Shown one piece after another: positions 7,165 through 14,485 of a DNA stretch of 18,165 nucleotides; within the stretch, counting starts at the first letter, position 1; each line of letters starts with the position of its first letter. The translations under genes were made by a program, and so were the position numbers. The notes beneath the pieces are model-generated. The model was not told the DNA's origin, did no database searches, and saw only the letters and a list, made by a program, of their open reading frames with translations. The DNA is taken from assembly GCA_015228995.1 (NCBI GenBank), contig JADGCM010000017.1, forward strand, positions 1 through 18,165. The letters run 5' to 3'. The DNA is from Magnetococcales bacterium (GTDB taxonomy: Bacteria > Pseudomonadota > Magnetococcia > Magnetococcales > JADGCH01).

Positions 7165-10100
7165 TCACAGCCTCCCGTAGTAGCCCTCTTTGAGCGCATC
7201 GTAAAGATTGGCGGCGGTGTGGATCTCGCCATCATATTCAACCTCTTCGTTGCCCTTTAGCTCCAGCACACTGCCATCACTGAGGGTGAATTGATAAGTG
7301 GTCTTGGCCAACTGCTCCTCCTTGACCAACACCCCCTGGAAAGCCTCGGGATTAAAGCGAAACGTGGTACAGCCTTTACAGCCCTGCTCCCAAGCATAAC
7401 GATAGAGCTCTTTGAAGCGATCAAAGGCAAAATCGGTTGGCACATTAATGGTTTTAGAGATGGATGAATCCACCCACCGCTGCGCCGCTGCCTGCATATC
7501 AATGTGTTGCTCTGGTGGCGTCCGGTCGGCATCGAGAAAATAATCTGGTAATTGGTCGGACTCTGCCGTGGCATCGACCAACTGCCGATAAGCCCATAGT
7601 TCAAAGGACCAGACATCAATCGCCTCTTTGGTGTTCTTACCTTCGCGAATGACATTGCGTTTATAACGATGCGCGAATGATGGCTCAATACCATTGGAGC
7701 AATTATTGCCGAACGATAGCGAAATAGTCCCCGTAGGAGCAATCGAGGTATGATGGGTAAAACGACAGCCGTGCATCGCGATGCTATCCCGTAACTCAGG
7801 TGGAAATTGGGCTAAATAGCGGCTGTAACGTGCCAATAACAGCCGTCCCAACAAGCGATCGCCGACACGATGACCATCGGTGACCATCTCGGGGCGTTGC
7901 TGTAACATGCGCGCTGTCACCGTGAAAGTCTCATCGAGAACTGGTGCAGACCCCTTCTCTTGCGCCAGCTCAATGCCCACCTGCCAGCCGGTGACAGCCA
8001 TCGTGCGCATAACCTGTTCGGTAAACGCCACCGCCTCGGCAGAACCATATTTCATCCGCAATAAGGTCAGTGCCGACCCCAGACCGGTAATACCCATGCC
8101 ATGCCGCCGCTTATGGGTTAGTTCCTGGGCCTGCTGCGGTAACGGCAAGCCATGGATCTCGACGACGTTATCCAACATGCGGGTAAAGATGGCCACCACT
8201 TGCTTGAATTGATCGACATCAAAATGGGCCTGGTCGGTGAAGGGAGCGGTGATAAAATGAGTTAAATTAATAGATCCAAGTAAGCAAGAACCATGAGGAG
8301 GAAGAGGCTGCTCACCACAGTTATGAGCATGAAATCCATTGGCATCGAAGCTGTTTGGACCAGGCACTTGCACATCGTAAACAGTCACCGTTTCGTCGGT
8401 GACGACTTCTTGCACAGTCGCCAAAAAGCGCTCCCGGTTCATTGTGCGCTGGTAATTCTGTAGCAAATGATGCAATTTGGCCGCTTTATCACGATCGGCA
8501 AATCCAATGCTATCTGAAAAATTTGCTAAATTATTGCCAGAAATAACCAGCTCATGCTGTTCACGCACGAAATAATCACGTAAGCCGCCATGACCGTCCG
8601 GCAGTGGCCGCAATCCCGCCGCTCTTCGACCACAGTAAATACGCGAGACAATCCCCAGCCGTAATAACATGCGCTGCACGGCTTGCAGTGTTGCTAAGTC
8701 TGACTGGGCCAAACGGACACTGACACCCTTGGCCTGTGACCCTTGCACAGAACCATCGGTATCAAACAAGCCGCGCAAAAAGCCGATATAAAACTGGCTG
8801 GAACAGCCCTCAATCGCTGCCGTTATTTTCTTATGGCCGTAACTCATCCCCAGAGTTAGGGCCAAGTTGTGTAGAGCCGCCGATGACATGCGGTATTCAT
8901 TGCGCCCATGAACCGGCAACCATCCCTTAAAATCGGTTCGATGTGGTAGCGTACGGATAGAACGCAGGGCCTCTTCCATAACCGATTGGACCCCAATTTG
9001 GGGAGCGTCGCCATTGACAACCAGCGCTGGACACCAGACCGATAGTACCGCCTTATCCTCCTTCAGCGTCCCATCTCCCAGCAATAACCCAATCAGATAT
9101 CCTGCCTCAAAACCGTGCGATCCGTTCCAAACCGGTTGTTCGCGGTGGTTGTTTAACAGCAACCGATCCCCAGGTCGTAAATCAGCGGCGCTGCACCACT
9201 CAGCATTGAGTTGATAACGAGACAGGGAATGAATCCGTTTAACGCGATGATCGGCTGTCAATCGCAGCGCGTACCCCTCTACCGTGCGCAGATTGACCAC
9301 AGGCTTGACGCCAGTCGCAAAAAAACCGGCGGGCCCGGAATCATAATCTTGTCCATCGATGCGCGCCCGAAAGGGCATACCGACTAAATCACGCACCTGT
9401 CTCGGCCCGTCTGCGGTGTGTACCCAGGTGTCAGCAGTCACACAGGGATTAGTCGCACGAATTGTTTCGCACCACCATAGGTTATTGAGGTCGTTGATCT
9501 GATCAATCAGGATAAAACCAGGCTCAGCATAATCATAAGTCGATACCATGATCATATCCCACAGGCGCCTAGCTTTTATTCGCTTCCAGACACAGCAGGC
9601 CACTTCACCAGCCTCATTGAGCTGATAGCCAGCGGTGATCGGCCAATGGCGATAAATGATCTCAACATTAGTGTCGTTAAGGTCTTGCTGATTAGCCGGA
9701 AAAACCAGCGGCCAATCGGCATCCGACTGTACCGCCTGCATAAATTCATCGGTGATCAAACAAGAGAGATTAAACTGCCGCAAGCGACCGTCTTGACGCT
9801 TGGCACGGATAAAATCGGTGATATCCGGATGGGAAATGTCGAAAGTGGCCATCTGAGCGCCACGACGGTTGCCCGCCGAGGAGATGGTCTTGCACAGGGC
9901 GTCAAAAATGTCCATAAAAGGCAGTGGCCCAGAGGTACTGGCCCCAGCCCCGGTCACCAATGCCCCCTTGGGGCGCAGCGTCGAGAACTCGTAGCCGATG
10001 CCACAACCGGACTTAAGTGTCAATCCGGCATCATGGACCGCTGTCAGGATATCGTGCATGGAGTCGCCGATGGTCCCCGAAACGGTACAATTGATGGTGC

Positions 10101-10353
10101 TGGTCGCCGGCTTATGCACCAAGGCCCCAGCATTGGATAAAATCCGACCAGCGGGCAGTGCCCCGTTACGCAAGGCCCACAAAAATTTCTCATAATAGCC
10201 ATCGCGCTGCTCCGGCCGTTCAATATCAGCCAACGCCCGGGCAACACGCTGCAAGGTAGCATCCATGTCGGTATCAACAACATGGCCCTCTTTGGTCTTA
10301 AGTCGATATTTTTTGTCCCAAATATCGAGCGAGGCAGGTTGCGGCTCAATCAT
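7165..10353 (-). CDS. nrdJa: Adenosylcobalamin-dependent ribonucleotide reductase, NrdJa, interrupted by an intein
   Basis: Class II (vitamin B12-dependent) ribonucleotide reductase catalytic subunit, which makes deoxyribonucleotides without needing oxygen. The 1062-residue precursor includes a 375-residue intein (304-678); the spliced enzyme would have 687 residues. Extein marks are Cys89 (STINCTVSG), Asn302-Pro303 followed after splicing by Cys679-Gly680-Glu681 (the NPCGE active-site motif), and Cys690 in PHGSCLLGSINL. By comparison with Thermotoga NrdJ, Cys679 would carry the thiyl radical and Cys89/Cys690 would be the redox pair. Other family blocks are GCGIGYEFSTLRP, GNRRGAQMATFDISHPDI and APTGTISLSFGNNCSNGIEP. 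No ATP-cone is seen at the N-terminus. The C-terminal redox tail is on the separate nrdJb. The gene starts with ATG 23 bases after the purN stop, with a modest purine-rich GAGAGA upstream. I see no cobalamin riboswitch in that short gap. Confidence 0.95.
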   Translation of the reverse strand: MIEPQPASLDIWDKKYRLKTKEGHVVDTDMDATLQRVARALADIERPEQRDGYYEKFLWALRNGALPAGRILSNAGALVHKPATSTINCTVSGTIGDSMHDILTAVHDAGLTLKSGCGIGYEFSTLRPKGALVTGAGASTSGPLPFMDIFDALCKTISSAGNRRGAQMATFDISHPDITDFIRAKRQDGRLRQFNLSCLITDEFMQAVQSDADWPLVFPANQQDLNDTNVEIIYRHWPITAGYQLNEAGEVACCVWKRIKARRLWDMIMVSTYDYAEPGFILIDQINDLNNLWWCETIRATNPCVTADTWVHTADGPRQVRDLVGMPFRARIDGQDYDSGPAGFFATGVKPVVNLRTVEGYALRLTADHRVKRIHSLSRYQLNAEWCSAADLRPGDRLLLNNHREQPVWNGSHGFEAGYLIGLLLGDGTLKEDKAVLSVWCPALVVNGDAPQIGVQSVMEEALRSIRTLPHRTDFKGWLPVHGRNEYRMSSAALHNLALTLGMSYGHKKITAAIEGCSSQFYIGFLRGLFDTDGSVQGSQAKGVSVRLAQSDLATLQAVQRMLLRLGIVSRIYCGRRAAGLRPLPDGHGGLRDYFVREQHELVISGNNLANFSDSIGFADRDKAAKLHHLLQNYQRTMNRERFLATVQEVVTDETVTVYDVQVPGPNSFDANGFHAHNCGEQPLPPHGSCLLGSINLTHFITAPFTDQAHFDVDQFKQVVAIFTRMLDNVVEIHGLPLPQQAQELTHKRRHGMGITGLGSALTLLRMKYGSAEAVAFTEQVMRTMAVTGWQVGIELAQEKGSAPVLDETFTVTARMLQQRPEMVTDGHRVGDRLLGRLLLARYSRYLAQFPPELRDSIAMHGCRFTHHTSIAPTGTISLSFGNNCSNGIEPSFAHRYKRNVIREGKNTKEAIDVWSFELWAYRQLVDATAESDQLPDYFLDADRTPPEQHIDMQAAAQRWVDSSISKTINVPTDFAFDRFKELYRYAWEQGCKGCTTFRFNPEAFQGVLVKEEQLAKTTYQFTLSDGSVLELKGNEEVEYDGEIHTAANLYDALKEGYYGRL
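7171..7176 (-). promoter_or_regulatory. Ribosome binding site of nrdJb
   Basis: On the minus strand GGGAGG stands 8 bases before the ATG at 7162 and overlaps the last codons of nrdJa. It is the clearest Shine-Dalgarno sequence noticed in the window. Its spacing selects ATG 7162 over the overlapping GTG at 7168. Confidence 0.75.
8320..9444 (-). mobile_element. Intein with LAGLIDADG homing endonuclease inside nrdJa
   Basis: An in-frame 375-residue intein, residues Cys304 to Asn678 of the precursor. Splicing residues all appear present: N-terminal Cys304 (CVTADTWVHT), block B Thr367-x-x-His370 (LTADHRVKRI), block F VYDVQVPGPNSFDANG, penultimate His677 and terminal Asn678, followed by extein Cys679. 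Between the splicing halves lies a dodecapeptide endonuclease with both LAGLIDADG-like helices: AGYLIGLLLGDG (417-428) and GFLRGLFDTDG (524-534). The catalytic-type aspartates Asp427 and Asp533 are kept. The insertion splits the conserved NPCGE motif of the host enzyme between Pro and Cys. Inteins at conserved active-site motifs of ribonucleotide reductases are a known pattern. Both boundaries were checked at the nucleotide level (TGT for Cys304, AAC for Asn678). Confidence 0.93.
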
Positions 10354-10376
10354 CTTTAGGTGTCTCTCACGTAAGA

Positions 10377-10994
10377 TCAGCTCGGATATAAAATAGAGAC
10401 CCGTCTCCCCTCGACCAGCAGCCTATTCTCGGCAAATAATTGCACCGCTAGCGGGTAGATGCGATGCTCTTGCAGTAGGATGCGCTCGGCCAATCGTTGC
10501 GCGTCGTCATCTTGCAACACTGGTACCACCGCCTGAGCAATGATGGGGCCGGTGTCCACTCCTTCGTCAACAAAGTGGACGGTAGCCCCTGCAAAACGCA
10601 CGCCGGCGTCAATGGCTTGTTGCTGCACGTGCAACCCAGGAAAAGCTGGCAATAGTGATGGGTGGATATTCATCAAACGGCCTTGAAAATGGCGGACAAA
10701 GTCACCGGTCAGAACCCGCATAAAACCAGCCAGACACACCAACCCCACCTCGGCTTGATCGATAGCCTGCTGCAACGCAATATCAAAATCACGGCGGTCA
10801 CTGAATTGGCGATGTTCAATAACCTGGGTGGCGATGCCTTTTTGGCGCGCCCGCTCCAGGCCATAAGCATCGGCCCGGTTACTGATCACCAGCACAACCT
10901 GACCGGGAATGATGCCATTGTCGCAATGGTCCATCAGGGCCTGTAAATTACTACCGCTCCCCGAGATCAACACCGCAATACGCAAATTAGCCAC
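10377..10994 (-). CDS. purN: Phosphoribosylglycinamide formyltransferase (PurN)
   Basis: PurN transfers a formyl group from 10-formyltetrahydrofolate to glycinamide ribonucleotide, the third step of de novo purine synthesis, in the cytoplasm. The 205-residue length is normal for the family. Visible marks are the phosphate-binding loop SGSGSNLQAL (11-20), the NIHPSLLPAFPGLH motif with catalytic Asn109 and His111, and GVDTGP with Asp147, the expected Asn-His-Asp active site. The start is GTG at 10994, preceded by AGGTGG about 6 bases upstream and overlapping the 3' end of purM by 8 bases; this is a common purMN arrangement that implies translational coupling. The nrdJa gene follows after 23 bases. 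Confidence 0.97.
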   Translation of the reverse strand: MANLRIAVLISGSGSNLQALMDHCDNGIIPGQVVLVISNRADAYGLERARQKGIATQVIEHRQFSDRRDFDIALQQAIDQAEVGLVCLAGFMRVLTGDFVRHFQGRLMNIHPSLLPAFPGLHVQQQAIDAGVRFAGATVHFVDEGVDTGPIIAQAVVPVLQDDDAQRLAERILLQEHRIYPLAVQLFAENRLLVEGRRVSILYPS

Positions 10995-12045
10995 GGATCA
11001 CCACCTGTTCCTGCTGCTCTTGGCGGGGCTGGATGGTACCGATGATAAACGGCGTTTCCCCACTATGACGCAGACTCTGCAACGCTGTTTCTGCTTGCTC
11101 GGTGGCAACGACCACCACCATACCAATACCACAATTGAAGGTGCGCAACAGCTCCCACTCATCAATGGAACCGAGTTGCTGTAACAAAGTAAATAGTGGC
11201 GGCCGTGGCCAACACCCCTTGTCGATATGAGCGGTGACCGCAGCGGGTAGAATACGCGGAATGTTGTCCCAAAAGCCGCCACCGGTGATATGCACCACCC
11301 CCTTAACGTCTACATGGGTCATGAGATCAAGAATGGCCCGCACGTAAATGCGGGTCGGCGTCAACAATACGTCAGCCAGGGTGCCATCGCCAAAAGGATC
11401 ATCCAACCCCGGTCCCTCGGGCGACAACACCAGCTTGCGAATGAGCGAGTAGCCGTTAGAATGGGCCCCGGACGAGGCCAGACCAATAATGGCATCCCCT
11501 GGGATGATGCTGCGACCATCAATTACCCGCTGCCGTTCAACCGCTCCCACCGCAAAACCGGCTAAATCGTACTCACCAACCGGATAACAATCAGGCATTT
11601 CGGCCGTCTCGCCACCAATCAAGGCGCAACCAGCCTGACGGCAGCCATCGGCAATGCCGGCAATCACGGTGGCAGCCACGTCGGGATCAAGGCGACCAGT
11701 AGCAAAATAATCGAGAAAAAACAGCGGTTCTGCCCCTTGTACCACCAAGTCATTGACCGACATCGCGACCAAATCGATGCCAACGGTATCATGACGCCCG
11801 GTCAGAAAGGCCAATTTCAGCTTAGTACCCACCCCATCGGTGGTTGCCACCAGCAAGGGGTCTTGATAACGACTCGGTTTCAGATCGAACAGAGCCCCAA
11901 AACCACCGATATCGGTCATGACTCCAGGACGACGAGTACTGGCCACTTGTCGCCGGATCATAGAGACTAACCGATTACCGGCATCAATATCGACACCCGC
12001 ATCGCGATAGTGCGTCTGTTTGTTTGCGATCGTATGATGTATCAT
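10987..12045 (-). CDS. purM: Phosphoribosylformylglycinamidine cyclo-ligase (AIR synthetase, PurM)
   Basis: PurM closes the imidazole ring, converting FGAM to AIR with ATP in de novo purine synthesis. The protein has 352 residues, typical for the family. Visible motifs are TTDGVGTKLKLA (68-79), DLVAMSVNDL (91-100), GGETAEMP (144-151) and the glycine-rich SSGAHSNGYSL (191-201), the nucleotide-binding and dimer-core sequences of the AIRS fold. The start ATG at 12045 has AAGG 9 bases upstream. It is the first gene of the minus-strand run that continues into purN, nrdJa, nrdJb and the MFS gene. It diverges from the DUF2066 gene, with about 100 bases between the chosen starts. Confidence 0.97.
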   Translation of the reverse strand: MIHHTIANKQTHYRDAGVDIDAGNRLVSMIRRQVASTRRPGVMTDIGGFGALFDLKPSRYQDPLLVATTDGVGTKLKLAFLTGRHDTVGIDLVAMSVNDLVVQGAEPLFFLDYFATGRLDPDVAATVIAGIADGCRQAGCALIGGETAEMPDCYPVGEYDLAGFAVGAVERQRVIDGRSIIPGDAIIGLASSGAHSNGYSLIRKLVLSPEGPGLDDPFGDGTLADVLLTPTRIYVRAILDLMTHVDVKGVVHITGGGFWDNIPRILPAAVTAHIDKGCWPRPPLFTLLQQLGSIDEWELLRTFNCGIGMVVVVATEQAETALQSLRHSGETPFIIGTIQPRQEQQEQVVIRG

Positions 12046-12148
12046 GACGTTTTGCCTTGAACGATTGTTGCGCCACCTGTGTCATGGTACACGATTGGTG
12101 CTGTTTATGAAAGTTCCTGTCATATCAGATGTAAGGACTGTAACGAAG
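12046..12148. promoter_or_regulatory. Divergent intergenic region between purM and the DUF2066 gene
   Basis: About 100 bases separate the purM start (minus strand) from the chosen start of the DUF2066 gene (plus strand). Both operons should be transcribed from here. I find no pair of -35 and -10 boxes good enough to name on either strand, and no clear PurR-type operator palindrome. The frame of the DUF2066 gene stays open across the whole stretch, up to an ATG at 12044 that overlaps the purM start codon, but the residues it adds do not look like a protein N-terminus. Confidence 0.4.
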
Positions 12149-13207
12149 ATGGGATACCGTAACCTGTTGCAATGTGTTGTATGGGTGGCTATTTTATCAT
12201 TATCATGGCCTGTGAATCGCGCCATTGGCGCCACCAATCTCTACCAGCTAGAGGGGGTCACCGTCACGGTAGCTCTGACAGCCGATAACCGCGACCCACG
12301 TGCGGCTGGTCTCAATCAGGCTGAGATCGTCGCCTTTCGGCGTCTGCTCAAGCGAATGGTAACCGATAACGATCAACGGGCCAAAGCGGCTCAATTGACC
12401 GCAGCCGAAAAGAATGTGCGTGTTTTGGTGGAGCGGGAGGTGGTACGTGCTGAAAAACGCAAGGGGGATGTCACCGGCCAACCAGCCCTTGATTTGACAG
12501 CCGACATCTCTTTCTCTCGCGAAAAGGTGGGCCAATTGTTGCAAGGAGCCGGGATTCCCTACAACGAGACCCCTTATCCAACGGTATTGATTGCTCCCTC
12601 GGCAGCGGACGGGCCCTGGTCCAAAACACTATTGGGCACCATGCGTGAGATGGGTATGTCAGCACAACTACCGTTGGGAGATATGGACGACCTGCTCAAT
12701 TTAACCAATGAACAGTTGCAACGTGGCGATGAGGCCTTGTACCGTTGGTTAGAGGAGCGTTATCAAGCCCAACGGATTTGGTCGGTACAAGTTGAGGCAG
12801 CGGCTGCCCCGTTATTGCGCATCACCGAGTCAGCCCCAGGGGGCATCACTTGGCGTGAAGAGATCAAGCTGGCATCCCCTGATCGGAGTACGGCGTTGCG
12901 CCCCCTACTGGAGAGGATCAACAGCCGCTGGGTGGGCGACCATATCGCCACTGGCGCCGCCCCACAGGGAGAAGCCACGGTATTGCGTCTTCAGTATGCA
13001 GCCAATTTACCCGCCTACGCGGCGGTTATGAAGCGGCTACAAACACTGCCTAGTGTCAGCGATATCCAGTTGCAACAGATGTCCGCTTACGAAACCGTAT
13101 TGACACTCCGTTACCAGGGACAACGCGAGCTGCTGTTGGCCGCCTTGGCCGAGATGAAGACAAAAACGGAACAGACTGCCGAGGAGATAATTGTTCGTAT
13201 CCCATGA
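12149..13207 (+). CDS. Secreted DUF2066 domain protein
   Basis: A 352-residue protein recognised as DUF2066 by sequence character and by its place next to purM and upstream of hda, where this family usually sits. Its biochemical function is not known. I choose ATG at 12149 because it gives a textbook signal peptide: a short start with Arg4, a hydrophobic core at residues 6-20 and a likely signal peptidase I site after IGA (residue 28). It also has AAGGA 11 bases upstream. In-frame ATGs at 12044 and 12107 would place 35 or 14 extra polar residues before the signal. The mature part is mixed alpha/beta with no other membrane segment and no lipoprotein cysteine, so it is probably periplasmic. Its stop overlaps the next start by four bases (ATGA). 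Confidence 0.82.
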   Translation: MGYRNLLQCVVWVAILSLSWPVNRAIGATNLYQLEGVTVTVALTADNRDPRAAGLNQAEIVAFRRLLKRMVTDNDQRAKAAQLTAAEKNVRVLVEREVVRAEKRKGDVTGQPALDLTADISFSREKVGQLLQGAGIPYNETPYPTVLIAPSAADGPWSKTLLGTMREMGMSAQLPLGDMDDLLNLTNEQLQRGDEALYRWLEERYQAQRIWSVQVEAAAAPLLRITESAPGGITWREEIKLASPDRSTALRPLLERINSRWVGDHIATGAAPQGEATVLRLQYAANLPAYAAVMKRLQTLPSVSDIQLQQMSAYETVLTLRYQGQRELLLAALAEMKTKTEQTAEEIIVRIP

Positions 13208-13764
13208 ATATTCCCAATGGGCTATCATTTTTACGCATCTGCGCTGTACCAATTTTTATTTGGTTGTTACTGAATCGCGAGATGCAGTGGGCCTTCTGGT
13301 TGTTTGTGTTGGCCAGCTTGACCGATGCACTGGACGGGTTTATCGCTAAACGATTCAATATGCACACTGAGTTAGGGGCTTATCTCGACCCATTGGCAGA
13401 TAAATTGTTACTGGTATGCGGATTTATTGTGCTCACTGTGTTGGGGGATATACCGTTGTGGATCACTTTGCTGGTGACTACCCGCGACATCATGATCATC
13501 GGCGGTGCATTGCTTTACCAAGTCATGACCAATTCACTGCGAATGCAGCCTATGTGGATGAGTAAAGTCAATACCACCATGCAGATTATCCTCTTGGGAG
13601 TGGTCATGCTTTCTCTCGAAGTGGTTCCTGTCGCTATTCTGGTCGCCCCTTTGACCATTATGGTTGCGGTCACAACGCTGATCTCCGGATGGCAATACGT
13701 GAACGTTTGGACGCGACAAGTTGTTCGTCGAGAAGAGTTAAAAAGCGCTACTGATGACAGCTAG
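13204..13764 (+). CDS. CDP-alcohol phosphatidyltransferase family protein
   Basis: A 186-residue inner-membrane enzyme of the CDP-alcohol phosphatidyltransferase family, which moves a phosphatidyl group from a CDP-lipid to an alcohol. The family motif is at 41-66: Asp41, Asp44, Gly45, Ala48, then Gly58, Asp62 and Asp66. The usual Ala-Arg pair is Ala-Lys-Arg here (48-50). The four aspartates that bind the metal and CDP are all present, so it should be active. The N-terminal NIPNGLSFLRICAVPIFI resembles PgsA-type enzymes (phosphatidylglycerophosphate synthase), but this locus type often holds a paralogue, so I do not assign pgsA. About five or six hydrophobic segments follow. It overlaps the DUF2066 gene by 4 bases and hda by 11 bases. 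Confidence 0.9.
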   Translation: MNIPNGLSFLRICAVPIFIWLLLNREMQWAFWLFVLASLTDALDGFIAKRFNMHTELGAYLDPLADKLLLVCGFIVLTVLGDIPLWITLLVTTRDIMIIGGALLYQVMTNSLRMQPMWMSKVNTTMQIILLGVVMLSLEVVPVAILVAPLTIMVAVTTLISGWQYVNVWTRQVVRREELKSATDDS

Positions 13765-14485
13765 TGAACAATTATTGCTTGATTTTGAGCCAGATCCGGT
13801 ATTTACCCTCAACAATTTCATCGTTGGGGACAACAACCGCATGGCTGTCAACACCCTCCGTGCCCTTGATCGTGCCGACTATACCAGCTTAACCCTGGTC
13901 GGAGACCAAGGCACTGGTAAGACCCACCTGCTGCAGGCGACCGTATTAGCTTGGCGGCTGAAGTCTGGCTCTACAACAGCGGGCTACCTAGACCTTATCG
14001 ATGAAGCCACCCCACCCAGTGGCTCCGGTGATGAAAAGTGGCTGAGCCATTTCTTGGCCAATCGGGCCCATTGTCACTTGGTTGCCGTCGATAACCTGGA
14101 ACAGTTACAAGAATCTCCGATGTTGCAAGAGGGCATCCTCTATCTTTTCAACCAGCTCCGTGCTACGGGTGGACACATGCTATGTGCCAGCCAAACATCT
14201 TTGCACCACTTAACCGCCTTACGCAGCGATCTAAGTTCACGTTTGCTGTGGGGTACGGAGGTCAAAATACCCCCGCCACTAGAAGAAGAATTGCTCAATA
14301 TTCTCCACAAAATGGTCGCTGATCGACAAGTACGCGTCGAAACCGGCTTGCCGCAATTTTTATGGTTACGGTTACCACGCCACGTGCGTGACTACACCCA
14401 AGCATTGGACCAACTGAACCATGTTGCCCTACGAGACCAACGCCCGCTTACCATCCACCTCGCTAAAGAGGTGCTCCACCTGTGA
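13754..14485 (+). CDS. hda: DnaA-homologous replication regulator Hda
   Basis: Hda works with the DNA-loaded beta clamp to trigger ATP hydrolysis by DnaA, turning initiation off after a round has begun. The 243-residue length fits: a DnaA-like AAA+ domain without the DNA-binding domain. Near the N-terminus EQLLLDF (5-11) matches the clamp-binding motif. Walker A is GDQGTGKT (50-57). Walker B is LVAVDN (109-114), with Asn114 where many relatives have a second acidic residue. An arginine-finger-type arginine is in SSRLLWG (Arg163), and the sensor II region is LPRHVRDY (Arg209, Arg212). The start ATG at 13754 overlaps the upstream gene by 11 bases, so it likely depends on coupling. Its last 57 bases are antisense to the end of the mechanosensitive channel gene. 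Confidence 0.92.
   Translation: MTASEQLLLDFEPDPVFTLNNFIVGDNNRMAVNTLRALDRADYTSLTLVGDQGTGKTHLLQATVLAWRLKSGSTTAGYLDLIDEATPPSGSGDEKWLSHFLANRAHCHLVAVDNLEQLQESPMLQEGILYLFNQLRATGGHMLCASQTSLHHLTALRSDLSSRLLWGTEVKIPPPLEEELLNILHKMVADRQVRVETGLPQFLWLRLPRHVRDYTQALDQLNHVALRDQRPLTIHLAKEVLHL

Noticed and set aside
9646..10140. A 164-codon plus-strand frame antisense to nrdJa
   Set aside because: It is fully antisense to conserved ribonucleotide reductase sequence and has no family signature; it is best explained as a shadow frame.
10354..10376. Cobalamin riboswitch upstream of nrdJa
   Set aside because: Only 23 bases separate purN and nrdJa, far too short for a riboswitch, and no B12-box-like sequence was noticed in the nearby coding region.
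12044..12148. Extended DUF2066 start at 12044, whose ATG overlaps the purM start codon on the other strand
   Set aside because: The 35 extra residues are polar and would bury the signal peptide. The ATG at 12149 gives a normal signal peptide with AAGGA upstream.
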